64,000 nucleotides of DNA. Source: Cryptomeria japonica. Lineage: Eukaryota > Streptophyta > Pinopsida > Cupressales > Cupressaceae. Below the pieces are notes generated by a model. The model saw only the letters and a program-made list of their open reading frames with translations. It was not told the origin of the DNA and did no database searches. Made by a program: the position numbers and the translations under genes. Location: positions 812,237,069-812,301,068 of the forward strand of contig NC_081414.1 in NCBI RefSeq assembly GCF_030272615.1, given 5' to 3'. Of this stretch, positions 1-9,993 are shown one piece after another; position 1 is the stretch's first letter; every line of letters begins with the position of its first letter.

Positions 1-414
1 AATTGGATCATCAAGCGTTCAATTACATACAATGAATATGAGCCTGCTTATATAGGAAAGGCTATATGGATATGTGAGCATACAAACATGACATGTGGCT
101 CAATAAGAAACAAGGTTAGGTAGGAAATAGGTGTGGGTAGGTAGGAGAAACAATATAATAGTTCACATGAGGTGGATCACCCATTGCATGTGGAGTGTAA
201 CAACAAGATAAGTCCACAAAAGGTGGAAATTCTCCTACACACACTATCCCAATGTGGCACAAACACCCAAGTGTCTCATACCCAAACTACTATGAAATGC
301 ATTTCCTAAGTAAACTTAAGTATAGTGTAATAATATCCAAGATGAATAATTATATACACCAACACAGATAAATGGCACTCTAAGACTTGTTCGTTTCATT
401 TGCTGACTCGTGAG
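1..414. other. No gene seen
   Basis: I see no coding frame, RNA gene or repeat boundary in this stretch. It leads directly into the plant-mobile-domain frame that begins at the ATG at 415. Confidence 0.5.
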
Positions 415-1899
415 ATGTCAGTCACTTTAGAACATATTTATAGGATCCTGAGGATATCGATCCATGGCAAGCTAGTGCCTTATGACAGAGAGGGAGACAA
501 GGATGCATTGAGACTAGTCTTTGGAGACCCAAATCTAGAGATGAGATTGGGTCATGTCAGCTAGGATGTCATGCTATCTACTAGACGCAGACTACTGGGA
601 GTAGTTGGCGAAGTGATTAGTGGTTACCTTTGTCCAGGCAAGGCAACATGAGGTATGGTTGTTGGCTGGGGGAGGACTTTAGAGACACTGGTGACACAAC
701 ACACTAGATATGCATGGGGTCCATGTGTATTGGCACATTTATATCATGAGCTTCACCAATTTGTGTATCTTGATTGTTGTGGGTTAGGTTGCAAGGTGAC
801 TCTACTATAGGTGTGGTCCTATGAGCACATTATAGTGACTAGACCAGTTCACTTTAGAGGGAGAGGACATGGACAATCATATGCACACTTATATCATATG
901 ATCACTTTTCAACCACAGATTGGGAAGGGGGACTATTGCAGATAGGTTATTGATGACATGCATAGTGTCATATGGAGACCCCATCTTGACTGTGAGGATT
1001 GGGAGGAGGATGCCACAAAGATACCTTATGTTTTCAAGAGTAGGTATCTAATTGGGTAGATATCTTATATACAAGATAGATGTCTCATTGACATGGTATA
1101 CAGGTAGTTTGGGCAGCAGCAAAGGATGCCTCAAGGATCTGGCAAGTTCGCATGGACAGTGTGGGACCAAGCTCACTAGGGGCCGATTTTGTCCTATGAT
1201 GCTACGGTGACACATTTTGAGTAGATGATTCTAATGCCTTCAGATCTCCTATGGGATGTGGTTGGTGGAGGTATAGATGCAGAGTATGATTCTTATTTTG
1301 CAGCACATCCGATACCAATATTGACAGATCTAGATGAGCCTGTGGAAGCAGAGGATGATGATGATGAGGATGATGAGGAAAGGGGTAGCAATAAAAAGAG
1401 GATACAAAGAGGAGGAGCAATGAGTAGGGTGGTTAGGGGTAGGGGTGTATAGAGAGATGTTGGGGATAGGGTTGAGGAGAGATAGGATATACAAGGAGGG
1501 AGCCCATCGAGATCACCAAGGGGTAGAGGAGGACAAGTGCTACAAGTTGGTGCACATGTATAGGGACAGGTACTAAGGAGGGATTCTCAAGGATAGGTAC
1601 TGGAATAGGATAGGTAGGAAGAGGGTGTTCAGGGTGGAGATAAGGAGGAGTATGAGTTGTTAGCACTACGAGAGATTGCAGCAGGATAGGCTAATGAAAT
1701 TGAGGATCTTGAGAGAGTGGTGACTTGATTGAGGCAATAGTCAATAAAGATGCAAGGGGAGAGGGATTAGGCCATCCAGATGTACATTGAGGCTAAGGAG
1801 GCACTAAGGGAAGGCAGGAGAGAAACAAAGGACATAGGGGATGGATACACATATGTCCTATGGGCAAGAGAGGAGATATCCTACTAGAGAGATTTGTAA
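415..1899 (+). pseudogene. Plant mobile domain (PMD, MAIN-like) pseudogene
   Basis: One reading frame of 494 codons runs from the ATG at 415 to a TAA at 1,897-1,899 with no frameshift, but it is broken by 17 TAG and 2 TGA codons. With the stops ignored, it reads as a plant mobile domain, the domain of MAIN/MAIL1 proteins that is also carried by some plant transposons. Landmarks are LL(stop)VWSYEHI near 805, VIWRPHLD near 967 and YR(stop)FGQQQRMPQ near 1,100, where family members have LLQLW and RQFG. After about 1,330 come an acidic and basic low-complexity stretch and a helical tail rich in Glu, Arg and Gln. No stop interrupts a conserved residue that could not have been Gln (CAG) or Arg (CGA). 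In another frame, 2,004-2,130 reads as a Pro/Gly/Ser-rich tail and may be the end of the same gene. Whether it was a host gene or transposon cargo cannot be decided here. Confidence 0.75.
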
Positions 1900-2997
1900 G
1901 TTATGCAATTGTTCCTCTAGAGCTGAGGGCTGGGAGCTTCAGGAGATCTTCTAGGATGACTACCATAGGGGGAGGGGATAGATAACAGGCATCCAATGGC
2001 TAAGTTATGGGTCCACCCACACCACCAGGAGGGAGAGATAGAGGGGGTGATCCTATAGCATGGACTTTGAGAGCTCAAACTCCTTTGAGGCCATCTGGCT
2101 CTGAGGGAGGGTCTTCATCATAGCTCTCTTGGATCCCATTTGTATCAATTTTTGGATGATGATGTAGACACATTTGGGTGATTTTGTAGCCTTATGAGAT
2201 ATTGACATCATTGTATCATGAAACATTATTTTTTGATATATATATGTATGAGATGATCTATCCTTGCGACAGCTATATGCATCTATTCCTATGTGTGTGT
2301 GCTTCTATATGTTGATGCATTTTATGTATGCATGTTCTTATAATGATTGTATGATTCTTATAATATGGATACAAATATGTACATGATGATATGCATTATA
2401 TTTTTGTACTTTTTCTGCTTTTATATGATGCAAATGTGAATGTTTTATAGATGGATGTAGGATAATTGATATGATATCATAATTTATATGATGAAAATGC
2501 ATGATGTGTATATGTTATACTAATAAGTGGTGTGTGCATGATGTGATGTAATTATGATATCTATATGCATGTATGAAATGAGATATGCTAACATGTGATG
2601 ATGAAGGTGAATACTACATGAAATGCAGATACTTTTGGTGTGTCATCATACTCAGTCATGTGATAGTGCGCTACATGGACTTAGGGAAGGACAATGCAGG
2701 TCAATCACAAAAGGGGGGTGGAAAATAGAAGATATGAAAGTGAAAGAGATTTTTGTGCTTTATCATCAATGAGCTTTATTATGGAAAAAAAGGTTATGAC
2801 AATCGAGGTATAGGTTCAACCCAGGAAATCATTGTACCCATTTGCATAGAGATTAGATAGTCGTAAACAAAGAATACCCCAATTTAGACTAGAATAACAG
2901 TATCCTCATATCCTTGGACAATCTATAGAATTACTAAGAGACAAGCCACAGACAACAAAAAATAGGTGAACATATCCCATCCTCACCTTTATAGTCA
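1900..2997. other. AT-rich non-coding stretch
   Basis: Apart from the possible Pro/Gly/Ser-rich tail of the upstream pseudogene at 2,004-2,130, I see no gene. From about 2,200 to 2,620 the sequence is a low-complexity mixture of ATATG, TGATG and TATGCAT words. The bases 2,998-3,002 (AAGAG) are the left target duplication of the next element. Confidence 0.45.
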
Positions 2998-3002
2998 AAG
3001 AG

Positions 3003-4073
3003 TGTTGGTATTTTGGTTATGTTGATATGGTTTTGTCATTGATGTCAACACCTATTAACACTTATCAACTCTAGCACTTTGGAGAATTGGCAATGTTCAC
3101 CAGCAAGCAAGTGACTTTATGCATAGTCACCGGTATCTAGTTCACAGGTAGCATATAATGTATACTGGCACTTGGAATGACATGGAAAACACTTGGTTAT
3201 GTTGAAGACATCGTTTGGACACTTTGTCTTGGAGATTAGTTCATTGGTATATTCGAGTTTGCATATTTGTTGTTACCAGCAAATAGGTCCAAGATAAGCA
3301 CTGACATGCTTATCTATTCCAGATCAACACAACATGCTATGGACATGATTTATTATTGTTGTAAATGCATTAAGCTGACATGTTGTATTGGTTATTGCAT
3401 CGGTCATTGATTTACTTGTAAATTGTTTTTATTGTAATATCTTTTAGAGCTGACCTACTAAAATTGGTCTTAGGTTGTGGTATAAATGTAAGATATTATT
3501 TGTAAGCTCAATAAGTGAATGTGAGAAGGATTGTAATTTGTTATATGCAAAAATAAGCAGAGCTGTACACGCAGACATCTCCTGAAGGTTGAAGGAAGGT
3601 TTTGTGAAGGCATATCAGAACTGAACCGGTACTGAATCCAGCATATGAAGATGCACTTTTGAGCAGTACATAATTATTGGATTCTACCATCCAATTGTAG
3701 TCAGTGTAACTCCCATTTGTGTTTGAGCAGTGAAGTCTAGGCGCTTGGCCTTTCTGCATGTGCAGACTCCATTTGTATATACATACTATCTGCAGTAGTA
3801 CCATCTGATTGTGGGTAAGGTTTCCCACCATGGTTTTTCCCCTTAGAGGGTTTCCATGTACAAATATTGGTGTTATGTTTTGTGGATGTTGTTGTCTTTC
3901 TATTTCATGCATTAATCTTTACCGGTACTAGAATTAACTGATAAAATGTCTACCCACATATAGTTTGGTTTACCGATATTAAGAATTAAGGTTGGTTAAG
4001 TTATTTTTGGTTTGAATTTATTAGACAACTGATTCACCCCCCCCCCCCTCTCAGTTGTCTCTGAGACCTAACA
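3003..4073 (+). repeat. Copia 5' LTR
   Basis: It starts TGTTGG and ends CCTAACA, 2 bases before the primer-binding site, and matches 8,502-8,808 plus 12,325-13,092. It contains GGTTTTTCCCCTTAGAGGG followed by TTTCCATGTAC near 3,831-3,861. A close variant of this motif also occurs in the LTRs of the 40,582-46,143 element. A C-rich run sits at about 4,037-4,048. Confidence 0.9.
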
Positions 4074-4075
4074 AT

Positions 4076-4087
4076 TGGTATCAGAGC
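4076..4087 (+). other. Primer-binding site, initiator Met tRNA
   Basis: TGGTATCAGAGC follows the 5' LTR directly and is the standard Copia primer-binding site complementary to the 3' end of initiator methionine tRNA. Confidence 0.9.
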
Positions 4088-4129
4088 CTAGTCCTCTTTT
4101 GCAGAAGTTTAACAAATTGAGGAGATCCA

Positions 4130-5030
4130 ATGTGTACTAACTATTTCAGGAAGGACAGTCCTAAACTTGATGGAACCAACTATGACATATGGAAGATCAG
4201 GATAGAGACACATTTGAATTGCATTGGAAAGGACATCTAGGAAGTTACAAAGAATAGCTATACTACTCCTCAGAATCAGCCTAATCCACCTAACTTGGCT
4301 AAAGATGAGGAAAATGATTGCAAAGCAAGAGAAGCACTTTTGTGCGCATTATCAGATCAATAAATCATGGGATTATCAGATAGGTCTACTGCTAAAGCTA
4401 TTTGGGATCATTTGGAAACACTGATTGAAGGAGATTCCATAGTCAAATTTGCAAAACTTGAAAGCTTCTGAGTCAGGTATGAAAATATGAAAATGGAAGA
4501 AGATGAAAGGATTTCTGCTTTTATGGAAAGAGTAAATGAAATTGTTTTGGGTATTAAATGTTGTGGAGGAACCTTAATTGAAGATGAAATTGTTTCAAAA
4601 GTTTTAAGAGGATTTCCACCGGCATACAAAATGAAAGTTACTGCTATAAATGAGTTAAGAACAATGCCTAATACATCAGTAACTAGAGACACATTGATTG
4701 GAAAACTTTCAGCTTTTGAAATTGAGAAATTTGGTCTTGTTGCTACTATAAAGACAGATTTAGCTTTTAAGGCATCGACATCATCTGCACATCATTTGAC
4801 AAGTCTGATTGGAAAGCCTTTTATGCAAGAGAACTTGAAGAAAGCAAGAGAGAAAATGAAGAACTTGAAGCACTATTTGCAAGGAAAATGCCTAAAGGTC
4901 CATTTGGAAGTAAGTATGAAGGTAAAGCACCCTTTAAATGTTTTAACTGTAATAAGATTGGTCATATGGCTTCAAGATGCCCTGATAGACATGCAAGATT
5001 GAGAGAAGAAGCTAGATGAACATACAAGCT
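4130..5030 (+). pseudogene. Copia gag (broken)
   Basis: The frame opens at the ATG at 4,130 (MCTNYFRKDSPKLDG), fitting the Copia gag N-terminus in which a substrate-like YDIWKIR motif follows. It has nonsense codons near 4,239, 4,351 and 4,470 and is open from 4,487. A frameshift near 4,805 moves coding to another frame, which carries a clean CCHC zinc knuckle (CFNCNKIGHMASRC, about 4,939-4,980). Gag would form the virus-like particle and bind element RNA through the knuckle. The next stop lies at about 5,017, just before the protease region. Confidence 0.85.
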
Positions 5031-8000
5031 TAACCCTAAATATCAGAGATACAGATTTAAGAAGAATAAAGATAAATCTTGTTATCTTGCTGATGAAGGA
5101 GTCACTGATGATTCTGATGAGGATCCAACAGACAATGGATGGGTCTTTGTTTCTATAATAGAAGATCAACTGGCACCTACTGTTCAACTAGTAGAGAAGG
5201 CCCTAGAAGCTAAACTTGAAGTTAAGGATGAATGGATCATTGATTCAGGATGTTCACATCATATGACTGGTGATAAAAGTAAATTCTTTACTTTTCAGGA
5301 ATATAATGGAGGTCTAGTAAGATTTGGAGATGATAAAGCTTGTTTGATCAAAGGAAAAGGTACTATATCTCTTGATGGTAAGAATAATACTGACAATGTT
5401 TACTATGTTGAAGGTTTAAAGCACAATCTTTTGAGTGTTGGAGAATTAGTTGAGAAAGGATTTCAGTTACAATTCAAGAATGAGAAATGTAAAATCATGA
5501 ACAAAACTGGTTTGGAAATTGCAACCGGTAATCAAACTAGAGGTAACATCTTTCATTTAAATAACAATGAAAAGACATGCCTGATTGCACATATTGATGA
5601 AAGTCGGCTATGGCATAAGAGACTCTGTCATGTAAATTTTGATTGCATTGTGAAAATTATTACTACTAAGGCAGTTAGAGATTTACCTAAGATTTTTAAA
5701 CCTCACAATCCGATATGTAAGGCATGTCAATTTGGAAAACAAGTTAGAGCATCTTTTAAAATTATTCTAGAAAAATCCAATAATTCTCTTGACTTAATTC
5801 ATACTGATTTATGTGGTCCAACTAGAACTAAAAGTTTACAAGGTGATAGATATTTCATGCTAATCGTTGATGACTATTCTAGAATGTGTTGGGTTATTTT
5901 CCTCAGAGAAAAATCAGAAGCACTAGGAAAATTCAAACTATTCAAGGCAATGGTAGAAAATCAAACCGGTAAGAAAATCAAATGTCTAAGATCAGATCAA
6001 GGAGGTGAATTTGCATCTAAGTAATTTAATACATTCTGTGAAGTAAATGGAATCAGAAGACAGTTATCAGCACCACAAACACCACAGCATAATGGAGTTG
6101 CAAAAAGGAAAAATAGAACTATCTTGGATGCAGCTAGAAGTATGTTATCAAAAGCAAATCTACCACATGTATATTGGAGAGAGGCAGTAAGCACAATGGT
6201 CTACACATTCAACAAATTTCACATCAAAGGTGAAACCGGTAAGACCCCTCATGAACTATGGTTTGGTATTACTCCTACTTAAAAATATTTCAAAATATTT
6301 GGAAGTAAATGCTATAAGAAGAGATGAGTATATTGGCAAGTTTGATCCTAGAAGTGATAAAAGAATATTCCTTGGTTATTCTTCTAAGAGCAAGGCATAT
6401 AGATGTTTTAACAAGAGATTGTAGAAAATTATTGAGAGTACAAATGGGAAGATTGATGAACATTTTAGAGGAACTTCAAGGTATATAGACTCTGAACCGA
6501 CAATAGAGATACTGACAAATGAACCTACATTGAATGCACTGGTACAAAATGAAGATCCAGTTACACCGGTATCATACGAAAATTCCATTGTAACTGAAGA
6601 ATTGCGGCAAACTAAGACACCCCAATATGTAAGACTGAATCACTCTGAAAATCAGATAATTAGGAACAAGTATCAAGGAGTTATGACAAGAGGAAGACTG
6701 GCAAATGAAGAGGTATGTCTTATTTCTCAAATTGAACCATCATTAGTTAATGAGGCATGTGGAGATAAACACTGTATTAAAGCTATGGAAGAAGAATTAA
6801 AACAAATTGATAGGAATAACACATGGAGATTAGTTCCCCGGCCTAAAGACAAAAATATAATTGGAACAAAATGGGTATTCAGAAACAAACTTAATGACGA
6901 TGGTATGGTAATCAGAAATAAAGCAAGACTAGTGTGTAAGGGATATTCATAGAAAGAAGGAATTGATTACAATGAAACCTTTGCATCGGTAGCTAGAATT
7001 GAGGCAGTCAGATTATTCTTGGCTTTGCAGCACACAAGAACTACAAAGTATATCAAATGGATATTAAATGTGCATTTGTAAATGGAGATCTTGAAGAAGA
7101 AGTTTACATTGAGCAACCTGATGGATTCTCTTTGATAGATAACAAAGATATGATTTGTAGGTTAAGGAAAGCTTTGTATGAGTTGAAGCAAGCTCCAAGA
7201 GCTTGGTATGCTAGATTGGATAAATATCTTTTGAAGATTGGTTTTTCTAAAGGTAATGCTGACAGCAACTTATACTACAAAGTGACTAATGATGACATCT
7301 TGGTTATAGAAGTTTTTTTTGATGATATAATCTTTGGAGGAGAAGATGGATTATGTAAAGACTTTTCTATTGAAATGCAACAAGAATTTGAAATGGCTAT
7401 GATTGGAGAGATAAAAAAAAATTTAGGATTTCATATTTCACAGACTGATAAAGGTATATTCTTGAGTCAATCTAAGTACTTGAAGGAGTTACTAAACGAA
7501 TTTGGGATGGAGAACTCTAGACCAGTAATCACACCTATGACTACAAATGACAAATTATGAGTAAGAGATGAATCAACACCTGTTAATCCGACTAGGTACA
7601 AATCTATGATAGGAGGCCTACTGTATTTGACACAAACAAGACCTGATATTATGAATGCAGTATGTATTGTTTCAAGATTTCAGAGTAATTCTAAAGAAAA
7701 TCATGAATCAATAGTAAAAAGGATTTTCCTTTACTTACAAGGCACTGCAAATCTTGGCTTATGGTATCCTAGAGATGAAAACTTTGAATTATGTGCATAC
7801 ACAGATGCAAATTGGGCAGGATATGTAGATGACAGAAAAATAATATGGCTTAAGCAAATGTTGAAGGACATAAAGATCAAATGCAAGGAAACTATAACTA
7901 TCTATTGTGATAACATTGTAGCATTTGATATATCTAAGGATCCGGTACTATATTCTAAAACTAAACATCTTTCTATCAAACTGAATTTTCTGAAAGAGAA

Positions 8001-8109
8001 TGTTGAAGCAAAAGATGTAAAACTGGTTTATGTGAATACTAAAGAGCAGATTGCAGATATTTTTACTAAGCCTTTGCCCAAAGAGACTTTTGAATATCTC
8101 AGAAATTAG
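5031..8109 (+). pseudogene. Copia pol: protease, integrase, reverse transcriptase, RNase H (broken)
   Basis: Domains follow in Copia order. The protease has WIIDSGCSHHMTG at about 5,233-5,271 (D-S-G loop intact). The integrase has its HHCC finger near 5,610-5,750 (CKACQFGKQ), HTDLCGP near 5,800 and RSDQGGEF near 5,990. The third catalytic acid is lost: the usual NGVAERKN reads NGVAKRKN at about 6,095-6,115, Glu to Lys. The RT begins near 6,770; its YVDD box reads FFDD at about 7,316-7,330. RNase H keeps YTDANWAGYVDDRK near 7,800 and then jumps straight to WLKQML, so its central part is deleted. Stops lie at 6,022, 6,280, 6,421, 6,950 and 7,558. The frame changes near 6,315 and near 7,045. The polyprotein cannot be made from this copy. 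Confidence 0.9.
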
Positions 8110-8501
8110 CTTGGGGTAATACCCCCACCGGTAGAAACTTAGACAGTTGATGTTTGTCATCAACTGACAGAACTAACAGAGAAATATTTTACCCTGACTT
8201 TGATGAGGAAAGCTACTTCTCAGGGGGAGTAGTTGGTATTTTGTATTTGAACTTGGTTTTGTATTATCTTTGGCATTTGATGTCAAAGGGGGAGAGATTG
8301 ATATGGAAAAACACAAGGAAAACACATGTTATGCTGAGGGGGAGAGATTTTTATTTTGGGAGAGATTGATTGCTCTTTGTATCTAAATTTCTGGTTCTGA
8401 TCTCTTTGGGGAGATTGTTGGTTTTTGGTATTTGGTATTTCTATTTTGGCACTTTGATGGTTTTTCCATCTTGTGTTACCATCAATGCCAAAGGGGGAGA
8501 T
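8110..8501 (+). other. Copia 3' non-coding region with repeated purine tracts
   Basis: Between the RNase H stop and the 3' LTR there are five purine-rich tracts, near 8,222, 8,286, 8,339, 8,404 and 8,490. Several are followed by GATTGTTGG- or GTTGGTATTTT-like words that resemble the LTR start. The last tract (AAAGGGGGAGA, ending at 8,500) adjoins the 3' LTR and is the functional polypurine tract by position. Confidence 0.7.
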
Positions 8502-8808
8502 TGTTGGTATTTTGGCTATGTTGATATGGTTTTTTCATTGATGTCAACACCTATTAACACTTATCAACTCTGGCACTTTGGAGAATTGGCAATGTTCACC
8601 AGCAAGCAAGTGACTTTATGCACAATCACCGGTATCTAGTTCACCGACAGGATATAATGTTCACTGGCACTTGGAATGACATGGAAAACACTTGGTTATG
8701 TTGAAGACATTGTTTGGACACTTTGTCTTGGAGATTTGTTCATTGGTATATTTGAGTTTGCATATTTGTTGTTATTAGCAAATAGGTCTTGGATAAGTAT
8801 TGGCCGAC
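8502..8808 (+). repeat. Copia 3' LTR, first part
   Basis: It matches the first ~305 bp of the 5' LTR (3,003 onward) and stops at GGCCGAC, where the sequence switches to a different LTR family. The rest resumes at 12,325. Confidence 0.9.
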
Positions 8809-9042
8809 TTCTTTGTTTAATTATTTAAGTTCCCTTTATCTCTTTTACATTTAAGCTAACTTTAGGTGCATATAATTAATTGTTTTAATTAATTATTATG
8901 TGCAAACATAGGTTTTCCCTTTTAGGGTTTCTTGACCTATTAAAGGTTGAGTTCTTTCTTTTCATTGTATGAAGAAGGATTATTATTGACAATACATTTT
9001 GGAGCATATTTTTCCTGTGTATTATTTCCTTCTATGATTTGC
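8809..9042 (+). repeat. Truncated LTR of the nested family
   Basis: It matches 9,673-9,910 in the intact LTR but lacks the first ~36 bp and everything after GATTTGC, where it is joined to a Copia pol fragment. Confidence 0.85.
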
Positions 9043-9279
9043 ACACTTTATAGGCAGTTGGTTGGCAGTTTGTTGTACCTAACTCACACCCGTCCTGATA
9101 TTTCCTTTGCGGTTGGTCTTGTCTCTTGATTCTCCTATGATCCTTATGAGAGTCTTTTGTAGGCTGCCAAATGTATTTTGAGGTACATTCAAGGCACTAG
9201 TTCTCATGGCATTCATTACACATTAGGAGAACCTCACATTGTTGGCTACATTGACTCAGATTGGGCTGGTGATGTCACT
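9043..9279 (+). pseudogene. Copia RT/RNase H junction fragment
   Basis: The frame reads YRQLVGSLLYLTHTRPDISF, followed by a segment with IQGTSSHG and YIDSDWAGDV. This is the conserved end of Copia reverse transcriptase and the start of RNase H (the DSDWAGD motif carries the first catalytic Asp). Two stops occur, after SFAVGLVS near 9,127 and in the following segment near 9,161. It differs from the pol of the surrounding Copia (GGLLYLTQTRPDIMNAV there), so it comes from another family. It has been captured between an LTR fragment and an inverted LTR. Confidence 0.85.
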
Positions 9280-9630
9280 CCCCAAATCTGCTTCCAAAGC
9301 CAAAAATCTCAAAACAAGAACAGGTAGTTGCAGATCTGAAGCTCTGACACCATATAGGAGTTGAGAAAATACAACACCACAGGAGCCCAAATAATCTTTG
9401 CAAGCTGAAAAAACCTATTACAAGGAGAAGCAATGAAGCAAATCACAAAAGGAAAGAATACATAGGAAAAATATGCTCCAAAATGTATTGTCAATAATAA
9501 TCCTTCTTCATACAATGAAAAGAAAGAACTCAACCTTTAATAGGTCAAGAAACCCTAAAAGGGAAAACCTAGGTTTGCACATAATAATTAATTAAAACAA
9601 TTAATTAAATGCACCTAAAGTTAGCTTAAG
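9280..9630 (-). repeat. Inverted LTR plus leader of the nested family
   Basis: The reverse complement of the LTR 3' part, the primer-binding site (GCTCTGACACCA at about 9,341-9,352, one mismatch) and about 60 bp of leader. It ends at AGTTAGCTTAAG, exactly where the LTR word TAGCTTAAG is shared with the sequence before the polypurine tract. The next bases are GGGGGGTGTTAGAG, the polypurine tract and the start of a direct LTR. Confidence 0.85.
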
Positions 9631-9636
9631 GGGGGG

Positions 9637-9993
9637 TGTTAGAGTATTCGGGTATTTACTTGATTAATTAAACATTCTTTGTTTAATTATTTAAGTTCCC
9701 TTTATCTCTTTTACACTTAAGCTAACTTTAGGTGCATATAATTAATTGTTTTAATTAATTATTATGTGCAAACCTAGGTTTTCCCTTTTAGGGTTTCTTG
9801 ACCTATTAAAGGTTGAGTTCTTTCTTTTCATTGTATGAAGAAGGATTATTATTGACAATATATTTTGGAGCATATTTTTCCTGTGTATTCTTTCCTTCTG
9901 TGATTTGTTTCATTGCTTCTCCTTGTAACAGGTTTTTTCAGCTTGCAGAGATTATTTGGGCTCCTATGGTGTTGTATTTTCTCAACTCCTATA
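9637..9993 (+). repeat. Left LTR of the non-autonomous element
   Basis: Starts TGTTAGAGTATTCGGG and ends CTCCTATA, directly followed by TGGTATCAGAGC (9,994-10,005), an initiator-Met-tRNA primer-binding site. It is nearly identical to 11,976-12,324. The main difference is an 8-bp deletion in the right copy near its end. Confidence 0.85.
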
